Of a DNA stretch of 64,000 nucleotides, positions 1-9,500 are shown one piece after another. The position numbers and the translations under genes were made by a program. Each line of letters starts with the position of its first letter. Positions within the stretch are counted from its first letter, which is position 1. The DNA is from FEN-1350 sp964643355 (GTDB lineage Bacteria > Planctomycetota > Phycisphaerae > Sedimentisphaerales > Anaerohalosphaeraceae). Where the stretch lies: positions 1 through 64,000 of the forward strand of contig CAZXPW010000008.1 in NCBI GenBank assembly GCA_964643355.1. The letters run 5' to 3'. The notes under the pieces were generated by a model, which was not told the origin of the DNA, did no database searches, and saw only the letters and a list, made by a program, of their open reading frames with translations.

Positions 1-2
1 AA

Positions 3-2861
3 GTTTTATCGGACAAACCGCCCATCGTTAATCAGGTTTTGTTAGAGATCCTAAAGAGCGCGAAAGGGATTGCCGGGATGATTCGGCTGGCCAAACAGAC
101 GGTGCCTGGATTGTTGGTTTCGGCCAGCGGACTGGGAGATGGACAAATGCCAGATGAGGTTGCCGAAGCCGCCGACTTTTTATTGGTCCATTTTAACGGA
201 ACAAGGACGGAAGAGATTCCGGTGAGAGTTTCTGCTTTGAGAAAATTCGGCAAACCGATCGTGTGTAACGAAGATGAAAAGATCGGGGCCGAGGGCGCAA
301 AAGCCGCGGAGGTTTGCGTGGCCGACGGGGTATCCTGGGGATTTATGCATGTGGAGGTCAATCAGCGTCATCCCTTTGTGTTTCGGGGAACAAAGGATGA
401 TCCAGTTGTCTATGCCGCGATCCGACGATTGACCTCGGCGGAACGAACCGCAGACGCACGGTTGCGGCTGATCATCGAGACTGACGCCGGGGGCGATCCA
501 GATGATGAACAATCGCTGGTGAGATTTCTGTTGTACTCAAACGAATGGGATATCGAAGGGATCATTGCCAACCGCCCGGCGACCCGCCGACCGGAGAATA
601 AAAATCCCGCCGACACCGGACTGGATATCGTTCGCCGCCTGCTATCCGCTTACGGCCAATGCCAGCCGAACCTGGTCAAACACGATGCCCACTATCCTAC
701 AAAGGAGTATCTCTGGGAGCGTACCGTGGCCGGATACGACGACACCAATACGGCCGTTAATCTGATTATCGCCGCGGTGGACAACGGGGATTCCCGACCG
801 GTGTGGTATTCGGACTGGGGAACCGATCATGGAGCGGCAGAAAACAATCTCAAACGCGCGTTGGATCGAGTCCGAAGCGAACGCGGGCCGGACGGGTATG
901 CGCGATTCAAATCGAGGTTGCGGTTGTCGTCCTATGACAATTTTGGGGATCACACGGTCAAATTCAATCCCCCATTTCCAATCTGGATCAACACATTTCA
1001 GCCGGAATTGGAGGGCAAACGCTGGTATCATCGGTATTCGGCGATTGTTTCGAAGGCCGGAGGATTCGACCTTGAGCGAGATGTGCTGACTCTTCACGGG
1101 CCGTTGGGGGCCTTGTATCCGACGGACACGACGCACTGGGCGAAAGAGGGAGATACAATGTCGTTCCTTTATTTGATCCCGACGGGAATGAACGATCCGG
1201 AACAGCCGCTCTGGGGCAGTTGGGCGGGTCGCTATGGACCCCGAGAGGACATGCCGGGAAAGCCCTATTACTGGGCCAACCAGTCTGACTCATGGAACGG
1301 CACAACCAGTCGTGATAACACACTGGCCCGCTGGGCGGCGGATGTTCAGAATGATTTTCGTGCACGACTGGACTGGTGCGTCAAGCCGGTGCATGAAACC
1401 AACCATCCGCCGCGGCCGGTTGTCAACGACAGTACGGGGAAAGAGATTGTGCAGGTTACGCTTCGCCCGGGTTTGGAATTACCCCTGGACGCGGGGCGAT
1501 CCCTGGATCCCGATGGCAATACTCTTTCCTATGAATGGTTTGTTTATTCTGAAGCCGATTCTTATCCCGGCGATGTGACGCTGACGAAGTCATCTTCCTC
1601 CAGTCCGGTCCTGAAAATTCCCAGTGACGCTCAGGGCAAAACGATCCATGTTGTTCTCAGGGTATGCGACAACGGAGATCCGCCGCTGGCGGCTTACCGC
1701 CGGATTATTGTCCGGGTCGAAGACGAAAAGTCACCAATGAATGCCACGGGCGAATTGCCCGTAATTGGTTATTTCCCTCCTCCGGAATCGAAGGGGGGCT
1801 GGCGAAAACTGGATAAACCGGAGGATGTTCAAGATATTTCCGGCATGGATCCGGGCAATCTGGCGGAGTTGAAGAGTTGGTTGTTGCAAAGCGACGACAG
1901 GGATTTTGCGGCTGTCGTTATTCGTCACGGATATATTGTCCTTGAAGTCGAACGGGGCAACAGCGCCAGAACGGACGCTCGTCGCGTTGCCTCGGTATCC
2001 AAGGCCGTATGCGCGACGGTGCTGGCAATTGCGTCGGAACAAAGCCAGCAGGGCATGACGCCTTGTAGGATGAAGTTTGACGATCCTGCTTTCAATTTTA
2101 TTCCCTGGGCGCAACCGCTCAGTGATCCGCGCAAGGCGCAAATTACCGTCCAACAATTATTGAATCACACATCCGGAATTTGTCCGGAGGCCAACGGATC
2201 CGACAATGACGGCAGTTGGGAGTATATCCTCGGTCACAGTGGGGATCCCCGCACGGAAAAGCTGGCTTTTGATCCCGGGACCGGTTGCGGTTATTCCACG
2301 CACGCGTTGCATCACGCGGCACTGGTATGCGAGGCGGTGACCGGCAAACCGTATGATCAATTCGCTATCGAGGCGCTCTTTCGGCCGTTGGGGATCGAGC
2401 ACTGGTGGTTCCAGTATTTCGACAGCGAGAAGATCGGACGACACCCGACACATGGACTCGGTATGCCGGTGCGAGATCTGGCCCGCATTGCATATTGCAT
2501 GTTACGCAACGGTCGATGGGAGGACAGGCAGGTGATCCCGCGATGGTTCGTAGAGCAGACCGCCGCGCCGACGCATACGGTAACAAGCCCGGAACTACGA
2601 TGGCAGTTCAATCCGAAAATTTTTACGCACGGCTGGGAACTCCCTTCGCATTTGACCGGCGAGGGCGGCAGAAGCGGGAAAGACATTCCGGCCGACGCTC
2701 GCAGTAAACCCGGCTCCGGCGGCCAGATCATGGCCTTCGTGCCGTCGCTGGATCTGGTCATTACCCGGCAAACCGGCAGCAGCGGGGACTGGGCCTATGA
2801 GGAGTATCTTCGTCGGGCATGCGATTCGGTGGTCCGGGATTCAATGGAAAAGAATCGGTAG
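3..2861 (+). CDS. DUF1593 nucleoside-hydrolase-like / serine beta-lactamase-fold fusion protein (5'-truncated)
   Basis: The frame is open from base 3, so the gene starts before the window; the first internal start, TTG 39, is probably not real. Counting residues from base 39, about 1-135 look like the end of a TIM-barrel domain (VCNEDEK; MHVEVN). Residues about 143-455 are DUF1593 (IIETDAGGDPDDEQSLVRF, with acidic residues as in nucleoside hydrolases), and 470-550 an Ig-like DUF1593 C-terminal domain. Residues about 590-930 are a beta-lactamase/penicillin-binding-protein fold with an SxxK motif, SVSK at S652-K655, and a GCGYS motif where family members carry YxN. The DUF1593 part suggests glycan or nucleoside hydrolysis, the last domain a serine esterase or peptidase. 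The domains are recognisable, but the joint function of the three is unknown. No signal peptide can be seen because the 5' end is missing. Confidence 0.8.
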   Translation, partial: VLSDKPPIVNQVLLEILKSAKGIAGMIRLAKQTVPGLLVSASGLGDGQMPDEVAEAADFLLVHFNGTRTEEIPVRVSALRKFGKPIVCNEDEKIGAEGAKAAEVCVADGVSWGFMHVEVNQRHPFVFRGTKDDPVVYAAIRRLTSAERTADARLRLIIETDAGGDPDDEQSLVRFLLYSNEWDIEGIIANRPATRRPENKNPADTGLDIVRRLLSAYGQCQPNLVKHDAHYPTKEYLWERTVAGYDDTNTAVNLIIAAVDNGDSRPVWYSDWGTDHGAAENNLKRALDRVRSERGPDGYARFKSRLRLSSYDNFGDHTVKFNPPFPIWINTFQPELEGKRWYHRYSAIVSKAGGFDLERDVLTLHGPLGALYPTDTTHWAKEGDTMSFLYLIPTGMNDPEQPLWGSWAGRYGPREDMPGKPYYWANQSDSWNGTTSRDNTLARWAADVQNDFRARLDWCVKPVHETNHPPRPVVNDSTGKEIVQVTLRPGLELPLDAGRSLDPDGNTLSYEWFVYSEADSYPGDVTLTKSSSSSPVLKIPSDAQGKTIHVVLRVCDNGDPPLAAYRRIIVRVEDEKSPMNATGELPVIGYFPPPESKGGWRKLDKPEDVQDISGMDPGNLAELKSWLLQSDDRDFAAVVIRHGYIVLEVERGNSARTDARRVASVSKAVCATVLAIASEQSQQGMTPCRMKFDDPAFNFIPWAQPLSDPRKAQITVQQLLNHTSGICPEANGSDNDGSWEYILGHSGDPRTEKLAFDPGTGCGYSTHALHHAALVCEAVTGKPYDQFAIEALFRPLGIEHWWFQYFDSEKIGRHPTHGLGMPVRDLARIAYCMLRNGRWEDRQVIPRWFVEQTAAPTHTVTSPELRWQFNPKIFTHGWELPSHLTGEGGRSGKDIPADARSKPGSGGQIMAFVPSLDLVITRQTGSSGDWAYEEYLRRACDSVVRDSMEKNR

Positions 2862-2954
2862 AGCGTATGGATTGAGGCATGTGGTGTACTCGCCTTTATA
2901 TTGTTGATCTCCGTTCGGCCGTCACCATGCATCGGAGATCAGGGATATCAGAAT

Positions 2955-5900
2955 ATGGAATCAAATAAAAAGACGGAAAGTGAAAAGGGGAAAACAGTGC
3001 AACCGAAAGCTGGTTTCTTGAGAGTCTGGTTGTATGGTTGGATTTCGATGTGGATTGCAGCCGGAATACTCGATGCCGAAACAACCCTGTCGCCGAAACC
3101 CATGATATCACCTTCTGTCCTTTCGCTGAACGGAAGCGATTGGTTCCTGGCTGTCGATCCGCAGAATATCGGGGTCGAACAGAAATGGTTCAATGCCCCG
3201 ATGCCTGAGGCGAAGAAGACAAAGGTCCCGTGGATAATGCAGGACGCCTTTCCGGGATACCATGGTGTCGCGTGGTACTGGCGAGATTTTACGGCGCCGG
3301 CCAATCCGCATTCTCGCGGCCGGATGCTGCTGCGATTCTGGCAGGTGGACTACAAGGCCGATGTTTGGCTCAACGGCGAGTCAGTCGGGACCCATGAAGG
3401 AGGTGAAACTCCCTTTTTGCTCGATGTGACGGATGCCATCAAACCCGGCCAGGCAAACCGGCTGACCGTTCGGGTACTTAATCCGACGCATGAGCCGATC
3501 GATGGGATTGTGTTGGGAGAGACGGCGCATCGGAACAAAGCCCTTCCTTACAGTCCCGGTTCGGCGTGGAACCAGGGCGGGATCATGGATGATGTCGAAT
3601 TGTTGACAACACCCGCGGTCCGCGTGACCGATGTGTTTGTGCGGCCGGACTGGCAGACGGGGGATATTCAGGTTAGGATCGATATTCAAAATGACGCCGA
3701 TCCCGCCGAAGGTCGATTGGACTATTCGATTGCCCCTGCGGCAGGGGGAGAAACCGTACTTTCAGGCCGGTTCGATCGTGCTCTTTCCCCGGGCTCGTAT
3801 CGGTTCCAGGCGAAACTGCGTGTGGACTCTCCGCGTCTGTGGGAACTGAACGATCCGTTTCTGTATCGGTTGACGGTACGATTGAGTTCCGGGAGATCCG
3901 ATTCTTTCGATGAACATTCCGTTCGATTTGGATATCGTGATTTCAGGGTAGATAAAGGATATTTTCGGGTAAACGGAAAACGGATCTTCCTTCGATCCTC
4001 CCATACGGGCAATTGTTGTCCGATCGGCCTGGAGATGCCGCATGATCCGGATTTTCTTCGTCGGGACCTGATCAATGCCAAGTTCATGGGATTCAACATG
4101 ATCCGCTTTATTTCCGGCGTTGCCAAGCGGTACCAACTCGATCTGTGCGACGAGATCGGCCTGATGGTCTATGAAGAATCGTATGCCGGATGGTGCATGG
4201 GATATTCGCCGAAGTTTGCCGAACGATATAACGAATCGGTTTTTGGAATGATCCGGCGGGATCGCAATCATCCCAGCGTGGTCATCTGGGGTTTGCTCAA
4301 CGAGACCAATAGCGGACCGGTTTTCCAGCATGCGGTGGGCGTGCTGGGATCATTGCGGGATCAGGATGATTCGCGGCTGGTGATCCTCAACAGCGGACGG
4401 TGGAATTTTGCCGACAGCGTTGCGGGCATTGAGGCCTGGCAAAATTCGGATCGCGTCGATCCTTGTGTGAACTTTAATCCTACATCGCAGCCGATTTCGG
4501 GTTTAGGCATCACTTGGGCGCCGAAACAGTTGGCGTTTCATCCGGGACAGAATGGCGAGTATGCCGTCGTTCGATGGACGGCCCCGTCGGACGATGCCGT
4601 GGAAGTCGATGCGTTTTTTTCGAGTATCGCCCAGGGAGCGACAACCGATGTCCATATCCTTCATAACCGGCAGGCCGTGTATGATGGATTCATCAATGTC
4701 AACACGGCAGGGCCCGTTCAAAAGCACTCCGCCAAGCTGAGCGTTCGCAAGGGCGACCGGATCGATTTCGTATGCGGATACGGCAACGGAAACTATGGCG
4801 GGGATACGACCGCCCTGGCCGTGTCGATCAAGATATCCGAAGGAAAAACTTTCGATGCGGCGGCGGGATTTTCCAGCAAGCAAAATCCAAACGGCGTGTG
4901 GAGTTACGGGCAATTGGCCCCGGGACAAGCGCCCAATCCGGATTCGTTTCAGCCGTTTCCGATGGGGAAAATTGCGCAACAACAGGGGATTGTGAGTAAT
5001 CCCGGTTCACGGGCGTGGGAGGATATCCTGGATGATCGGCATCCCTATCAGCGGGTTCCGCACACGGCCGACATCGTTCGATATCTGAGGACCGTACCCG
5101 GCGCTGCCGGAACGCCGCTGTTTATTTCCGAATACGGGATCGGCAGTGCCTGTGATCTGGTTCGGCTGGTTCGACTGTACGAACAAGCGGGTAAGTCCGA
5201 AGCCGAGGATGGCCGATTGTATCGGTTGTATCGGGATCAGTTTTTGGCTGACTGGGATCGCTGGAAGATGAGCGAGGCGTTCGACCGGCCGGAGGATTTC
5301 TTCGCGCAGAGCAATGCGCGAATGGCCGGACAGCGTTTGCTGGGTCTGAATGCGATTCGAGCCAATCCGGCGATTGTCGGTTACAGTCTGACCGGTACTC
5401 TGGATCAGGGCATGACGGCCGAAGGTCTCTGGACCACCTTTCGGGAACTCAAACCCGGAACGGCCGACGCGATGTTTGACGGCTTTGCGCCGCTTCGGTG
5501 GTGCTTGTTCGTCGAGCCGGTAAATGTCTATCGCAATACGCCGGTGCGATTGGAGGCGGTTCTGGCCAACGAAGACGCATTGGCTCCGGGCGACTATCCC
5601 GTGACGCTTCAGGTAGTCGGCCCGCGGCAGAATCGGATTTTCGAAAAACAGATTATGGTAAGAATTCCCAACCGATCCACCGAATCGGAACCGCCCTTTG
5701 CGATCCCCGTCCATTCGGACGCCGTAACACTGGATGGACCGGCGGGAAAATACCGCTTCATAGCCGCCTTCCAGCGCGGAGCGGCTGCGGCCGGCGAAAC
5801 AGTGGAATTTTATATGGATGATCCGGCCACAATGCCGAAAGTGGAATTTCCGGTCGTTGTGTGGGGAGAAGATCCCGCCTTGGTCCAGTGGTTGTCGGGT

Positions 5901-6518
5901 CATCAAATATCGACAAAACCTTTCTCGCCGACGGATCCCCGGACACGCGAGGTGATTCTGGTTTCCGACAAGGCGCCGACTCCGGGCGGGGTAATCGCAT
6001 TTCGCCCGCTTCTGGAACGAATAGCTCAGGGATCATCCGCGATTTTTCTTTGTCCGGAGATTTTCTCTGACGGCAAAAGCAATGTCGCCTGGCTTCCGCT
6101 GAGGAACAAAGGATCGATCGTTGGTTTGCCCTCCTGGCTGTATCATAAGGAAGAGTGGTGTAAACGGCATCCGATCTTTGAAGGATTGCCTGCACCCGGG
6201 CTGATGGATTATACCTTCTACCGGGAGTTAATTCCCGATATCGTTTTTTCCGGACAGGATGCACCCGACGAGGTTGTCGCTGCCGGAATCAATGCGTCGA
6301 TCGGGTATTCCTCCGGCCTGCTCATGGCAGTGTATCGACTTGGAGAAGGTCGCTTTATCGTGAATACCCTTCAAATCAGAAACAACCTGAAGCACCATCC
6401 GGCGGCCGAGCGCTTCCTGCGAAATCTGCTTCGATTTGCCGCCGAGGATTCGGATCAAGCGATCAAGCCATTGCCGGAAAACTTTGGACAACAACTCAAG
6501 GCGATCGGATTCGAATAA
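2955..6518 (+). CDS. Glycoside hydrolase family 2 (beta-galactosidase/glucuronidase-like) with domain inserted in barrel
   Basis: ATG 2955 is preferred to TTG 2901 because AGGG lies about 10 bases upstream and the protein then opens with a charged stretch followed by a hydrophobic export segment (about residues 26-40). Order: sugar-binding jelly roll (about 60-190, with DYKADVWLNGESVG), Ig-like domain, then the GH2 TIM barrel. The acid/base is Glu450 in WGLLNETN and the nucleophile Glu726 in FISEYGIGS. These glutamates are normally about 75-110 residues apart; here 276. The extra piece (about 520-640) is a beta-sandwich with VVRWTAPS and GDRIDFVCGYG. About 400 residues after the barrel hold further beta domains. 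Likely an exported exo-beta-glycosidase; the sugar cannot be read from sequence. Confidence 0.85.
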   Translation: MESNKKTESEKGKTVQPKAGFLRVWLYGWISMWIAAGILDAETTLSPKPMISPSVLSLNGSDWFLAVDPQNIGVEQKWFNAPMPEAKKTKVPWIMQDAFPGYHGVAWYWRDFTAPANPHSRGRMLLRFWQVDYKADVWLNGESVGTHEGGETPFLLDVTDAIKPGQANRLTVRVLNPTHEPIDGIVLGETAHRNKALPYSPGSAWNQGGIMDDVELLTTPAVRVTDVFVRPDWQTGDIQVRIDIQNDADPAEGRLDYSIAPAAGGETVLSGRFDRALSPGSYRFQAKLRVDSPRLWELNDPFLYRLTVRLSSGRSDSFDEHSVRFGYRDFRVDKGYFRVNGKRIFLRSSHTGNCCPIGLEMPHDPDFLRRDLINAKFMGFNMIRFISGVAKRYQLDLCDEIGLMVYEESYAGWCMGYSPKFAERYNESVFGMIRRDRNHPSVVIWGLLNETNSGPVFQHAVGVLGSLRDQDDSRLVILNSGRWNFADSVAGIEAWQNSDRVDPCVNFNPTSQPISGLGITWAPKQLAFHPGQNGEYAVVRWTAPSDDAVEVDAFFSSIAQGATTDVHILHNRQAVYDGFINVNTAGPVQKHSAKLSVRKGDRIDFVCGYGNGNYGGDTTALAVSIKISEGKTFDAAAGFSSKQNPNGVWSYGQLAPGQAPNPDSFQPFPMGKIAQQQGIVSNPGSRAWEDILDDRHPYQRVPHTADIVRYLRTVPGAAGTPLFISEYGIGSACDLVRLVRLYEQAGKSEAEDGRLYRLYRDQFLADWDRWKMSEAFDRPEDFFAQSNARMAGQRLLGLNAIRANPAIVGYSLTGTLDQGMTAEGLWTTFRELKPGTADAMFDGFAPLRWCLFVEPVNVYRNTPVRLEAVLANEDALAPGDYPVTLQVVGPRQNRIFEKQIMVRIPNRSTESEPPFAIPVHSDAVTLDGPAGKYRFIAAFQRGAAAAGETVEFYMDDPATMPKVEFPVVVWGEDPALVQWLSGHQISTKPFSPTDPRTREVILVSDKAPTPGGVIAFRPLLERIAQGSSAIFLCPEIFSDGKSNVAWLPLRNKGSIVGLPSWLYHKEEWCKRHPIFEGLPAPGLMDYTFYRELIPDIVFSGQDAPDEVVAAGINASIGYSSGLLMAVYRLGEGRFIVNTLQIRNNLKHHPAAERFLRNLLRFAAEDSDQAIKPLPENFGQQLKAIGFE

Positions 6519-6590
6519 ACAACCACGGGGGAACATCTCCGGCACTTTTCGGTTGAACCCGGAGGTTCCGTGTGAAACAGGATATCGAGT

Positions 6591-9500
6591 TTACCAGTTC
6601 GGATTCGGTACGGCCGACTGCCAGTTTGCCGGGTCATTGCCATACTGGGTCGGATTGATCCTGTTCAAGGAAGGTCCGCCGCCGTCGGGCGCGACCGGCC
6701 AGGGAGTCTCGTCATCGTACTCGACTTTGTCGCGTGGGATCAGGTATTGATCTCTTCCCCACTCTTGATCGCCCGGTTGGGCCAGAATGATATTTCCGCC
6801 GCCATTATTCAGTTTTCCCTCATAGGGTCCCAAAACCCGTGCTGCGGGGACGGCCGGATATTTGGCCTTGAAGGCCGTGCGATTCTGTGCGATGATCAGA
6901 AAACTGCCGGCGGAAAGTGTCTGATGGACCGGGAAAATGAATTCGACTTCCCCCGTGATTCTCCAGGGCTGATATTCAGAGACAATGTCCGTCGAATTGT
7001 CGCTCTGCTGGATTGCGACCCAATCCATGAGTTCAACCACGGTTGTACCGATATTCCGGATTTCAATAAATTCTCCCCCCGTATCAGTGGAAGCCGGGTT
7101 GTACATGATCTCCGTTATGACGATCGGACCTACAAGCGGTTCGCTGTTTTCGTTTCCGGGAGTGGGTGTCTTCATCGGGACGAAATCATAACCCTGGGTT
7201 AAACTGGCTTTTTCATACCGACCCAGAGTGATCCCTGTCGCCGAAGCGCTGAATTTTTGCTGAGTAGAGTAAGTCCCGGTAAGACTGCCGCCCTGACCTG
7301 AAAACAGATACACCGTCTCGCCGCCTTCGCTAAGGGCGAAGGGAATCCGACATCCCGGAGCCTCGGCATTGCCGAAACTTTCACTTTGATTCAATAGCCG
7401 GAAACCGTTCCTCGGGATGATCGTTCCGTCAGGGAACTCGTATTTGGTGGACTTTGCTTCGTCGTCATTGTTGTCAGAGAGGAACCAGCCGCCGATGGTA
7501 ATGTCTTCGTCGGTCGTATTTTTCAACTCGATCCAGTCGGAGCCGGGAAGCTGAGGATTCAGATCATGAGAGTGGGCCAGAAGTTCATTGATGATAATAC
7601 TGTTTGGGGCCGGACCGATGTCTTCGGTTCCCGGCGTTCCGCCTTTGAAGGTGCTGGCTCGCCATGCACCTCTTCGATTCCAGTCATTGTGAGCGGTACC
7701 GGCCAGATCTGCGGCCGTCAGAGAGAAGTCGTCCCCGTCGGTAATCGGATACCAATCGTCGTCGTACTTGAACTCTACAATGGTCGAATGGGTGGCGTCG
7801 TCGAGTTTGACGGTCTCGCCGCTGTTGGCCAGACCTCCCGAATAGGGACCGAAGACCGGGATGCCTTCGGGGATCACATATCTCATCCGAAGAGCATCCG
7901 GATTTTTGGCGATCAGCAGAATACCGCGTGCCGGCAGGGCGGTGCCGTCCGGGAAAGCAAACAAAACGCCGTTGGTCAATTGAACACCAGTCAACGACAA
8001 CGGCTGGTCTCCGATGTTGGCCAGTTCGATATACTCGAACACTTCGGCATCGAAGGGACTGCCTGCCGGCGGATCCTGCGGATGATACATCAGTTCGGAA
8101 ATCCGCAGATATCGCTGGGCGTCGCTGGGATTACCGGCGTAGGTCTGAGAGGTGACCAGAACCCGCTGGGCATTGTAGAGTTCGATCGTTCCGCCCCAGC
8201 TCGACAAATGGCCCGAGTAGTTGCCCTGGACGAAGCGTTGTTCGCCGCCCTTGGGGCTGGTTGCGCGTGCGCGGAACGCCAGTGCGTTGGGCGTGATATA
8301 CATCGATCCATTGGCGGGGATCACCGTCCCGGCGGGGAATGTGTGGGTGACGGCGTTGGCGATCTTCCAGTCGGAGATATCCACCGCGATCGATTGTGGG
8401 TTGATCAGTTGAATGTATTCCTCGTCCTGGTTTCCGGAAACGGGATTGTATTCAACCGATCCAATCGTCAGCGTGATCGAATCCGGTTGTGAATCCGGGA
8501 TTCCGGCGTTATCCCGATAGGTCGGGTTGTTGATACTGTGATCCTCGAACAAATGCCGCCGACGGACGGGGAGATACTGATTCCGGATCTTGTCTACCTC
8601 AGTCAACAGCGATGAATATCCAGGCTCGCCGGATAACAGCGTAACCCAGTCGTTGATCCGTTTTTCATAGTAGCGATCGGCCAGCGGAGTGCTGGTGGGT
8701 TGCAGGTATTGATCCATCAAGGTTCGCAGCCGACGCAGATACATCTGTTTGGATACGGGATTTTTCATCACCGCATCGGTCAGGCGGTTCCATTGGTAAT
8801 CGACCTTCTGATGGGTGCTGTCGCCGAAGAACGGATGGCTGGGCGAACGGACATCGTCTAAAGAGGAAATATAATCCATATCGGCGACGATTCCGCCGAG
8901 GCCGGAATTGATGCCGAAGGTCAGGTCCTTGTCCCACGGGATGAACATCCATTCGCCGGTCCGTTCGGTATCGCGATAGAGGAAGTAGTTTTTGTGGGTG
9001 TGGTCATTTTCGTGGATGAGCACGGATGCGGCCTGGAAGTTGATCATGGCCGGGATGTTGATGTTGTCGAACAGAAATGTATTTCGTTGCGGATTATCCG
9101 GAGCGATGCCTGCGGCCAGAGCCGCAAGATCACTGTGATCTTCGTTGAGCCGAGTGATTTTGCGTTCGGGCTGTTCGCCGCTGAGGTCGCGGCGCAAGTC
9201 GCTATACATTTTGTAGAAAGCCCCGTGATCGTCGAGCCCGACATGGCGGAGGAGGTGACGATCCGGCTGCTCGACGAAAATTCGAATTGCGTAATAGCTG
9301 CCGTTCCGCATTACATGCAGAGGGAAAGAAAGACTGGCCGGGTGGCCGGTTTTGAAATAGGTTTCCCAGGAGAGCAATGGCCGAATATAGGTCGGATCGA
9401 AACCCTGTTCGTTGAGGTTGATTTCATCCACGCGATCCTGGTTGGGGTCGAATCGGAAGAAATGACCGTCATTGAAGGCGATTTTCCGTCCGTGAGTCGA

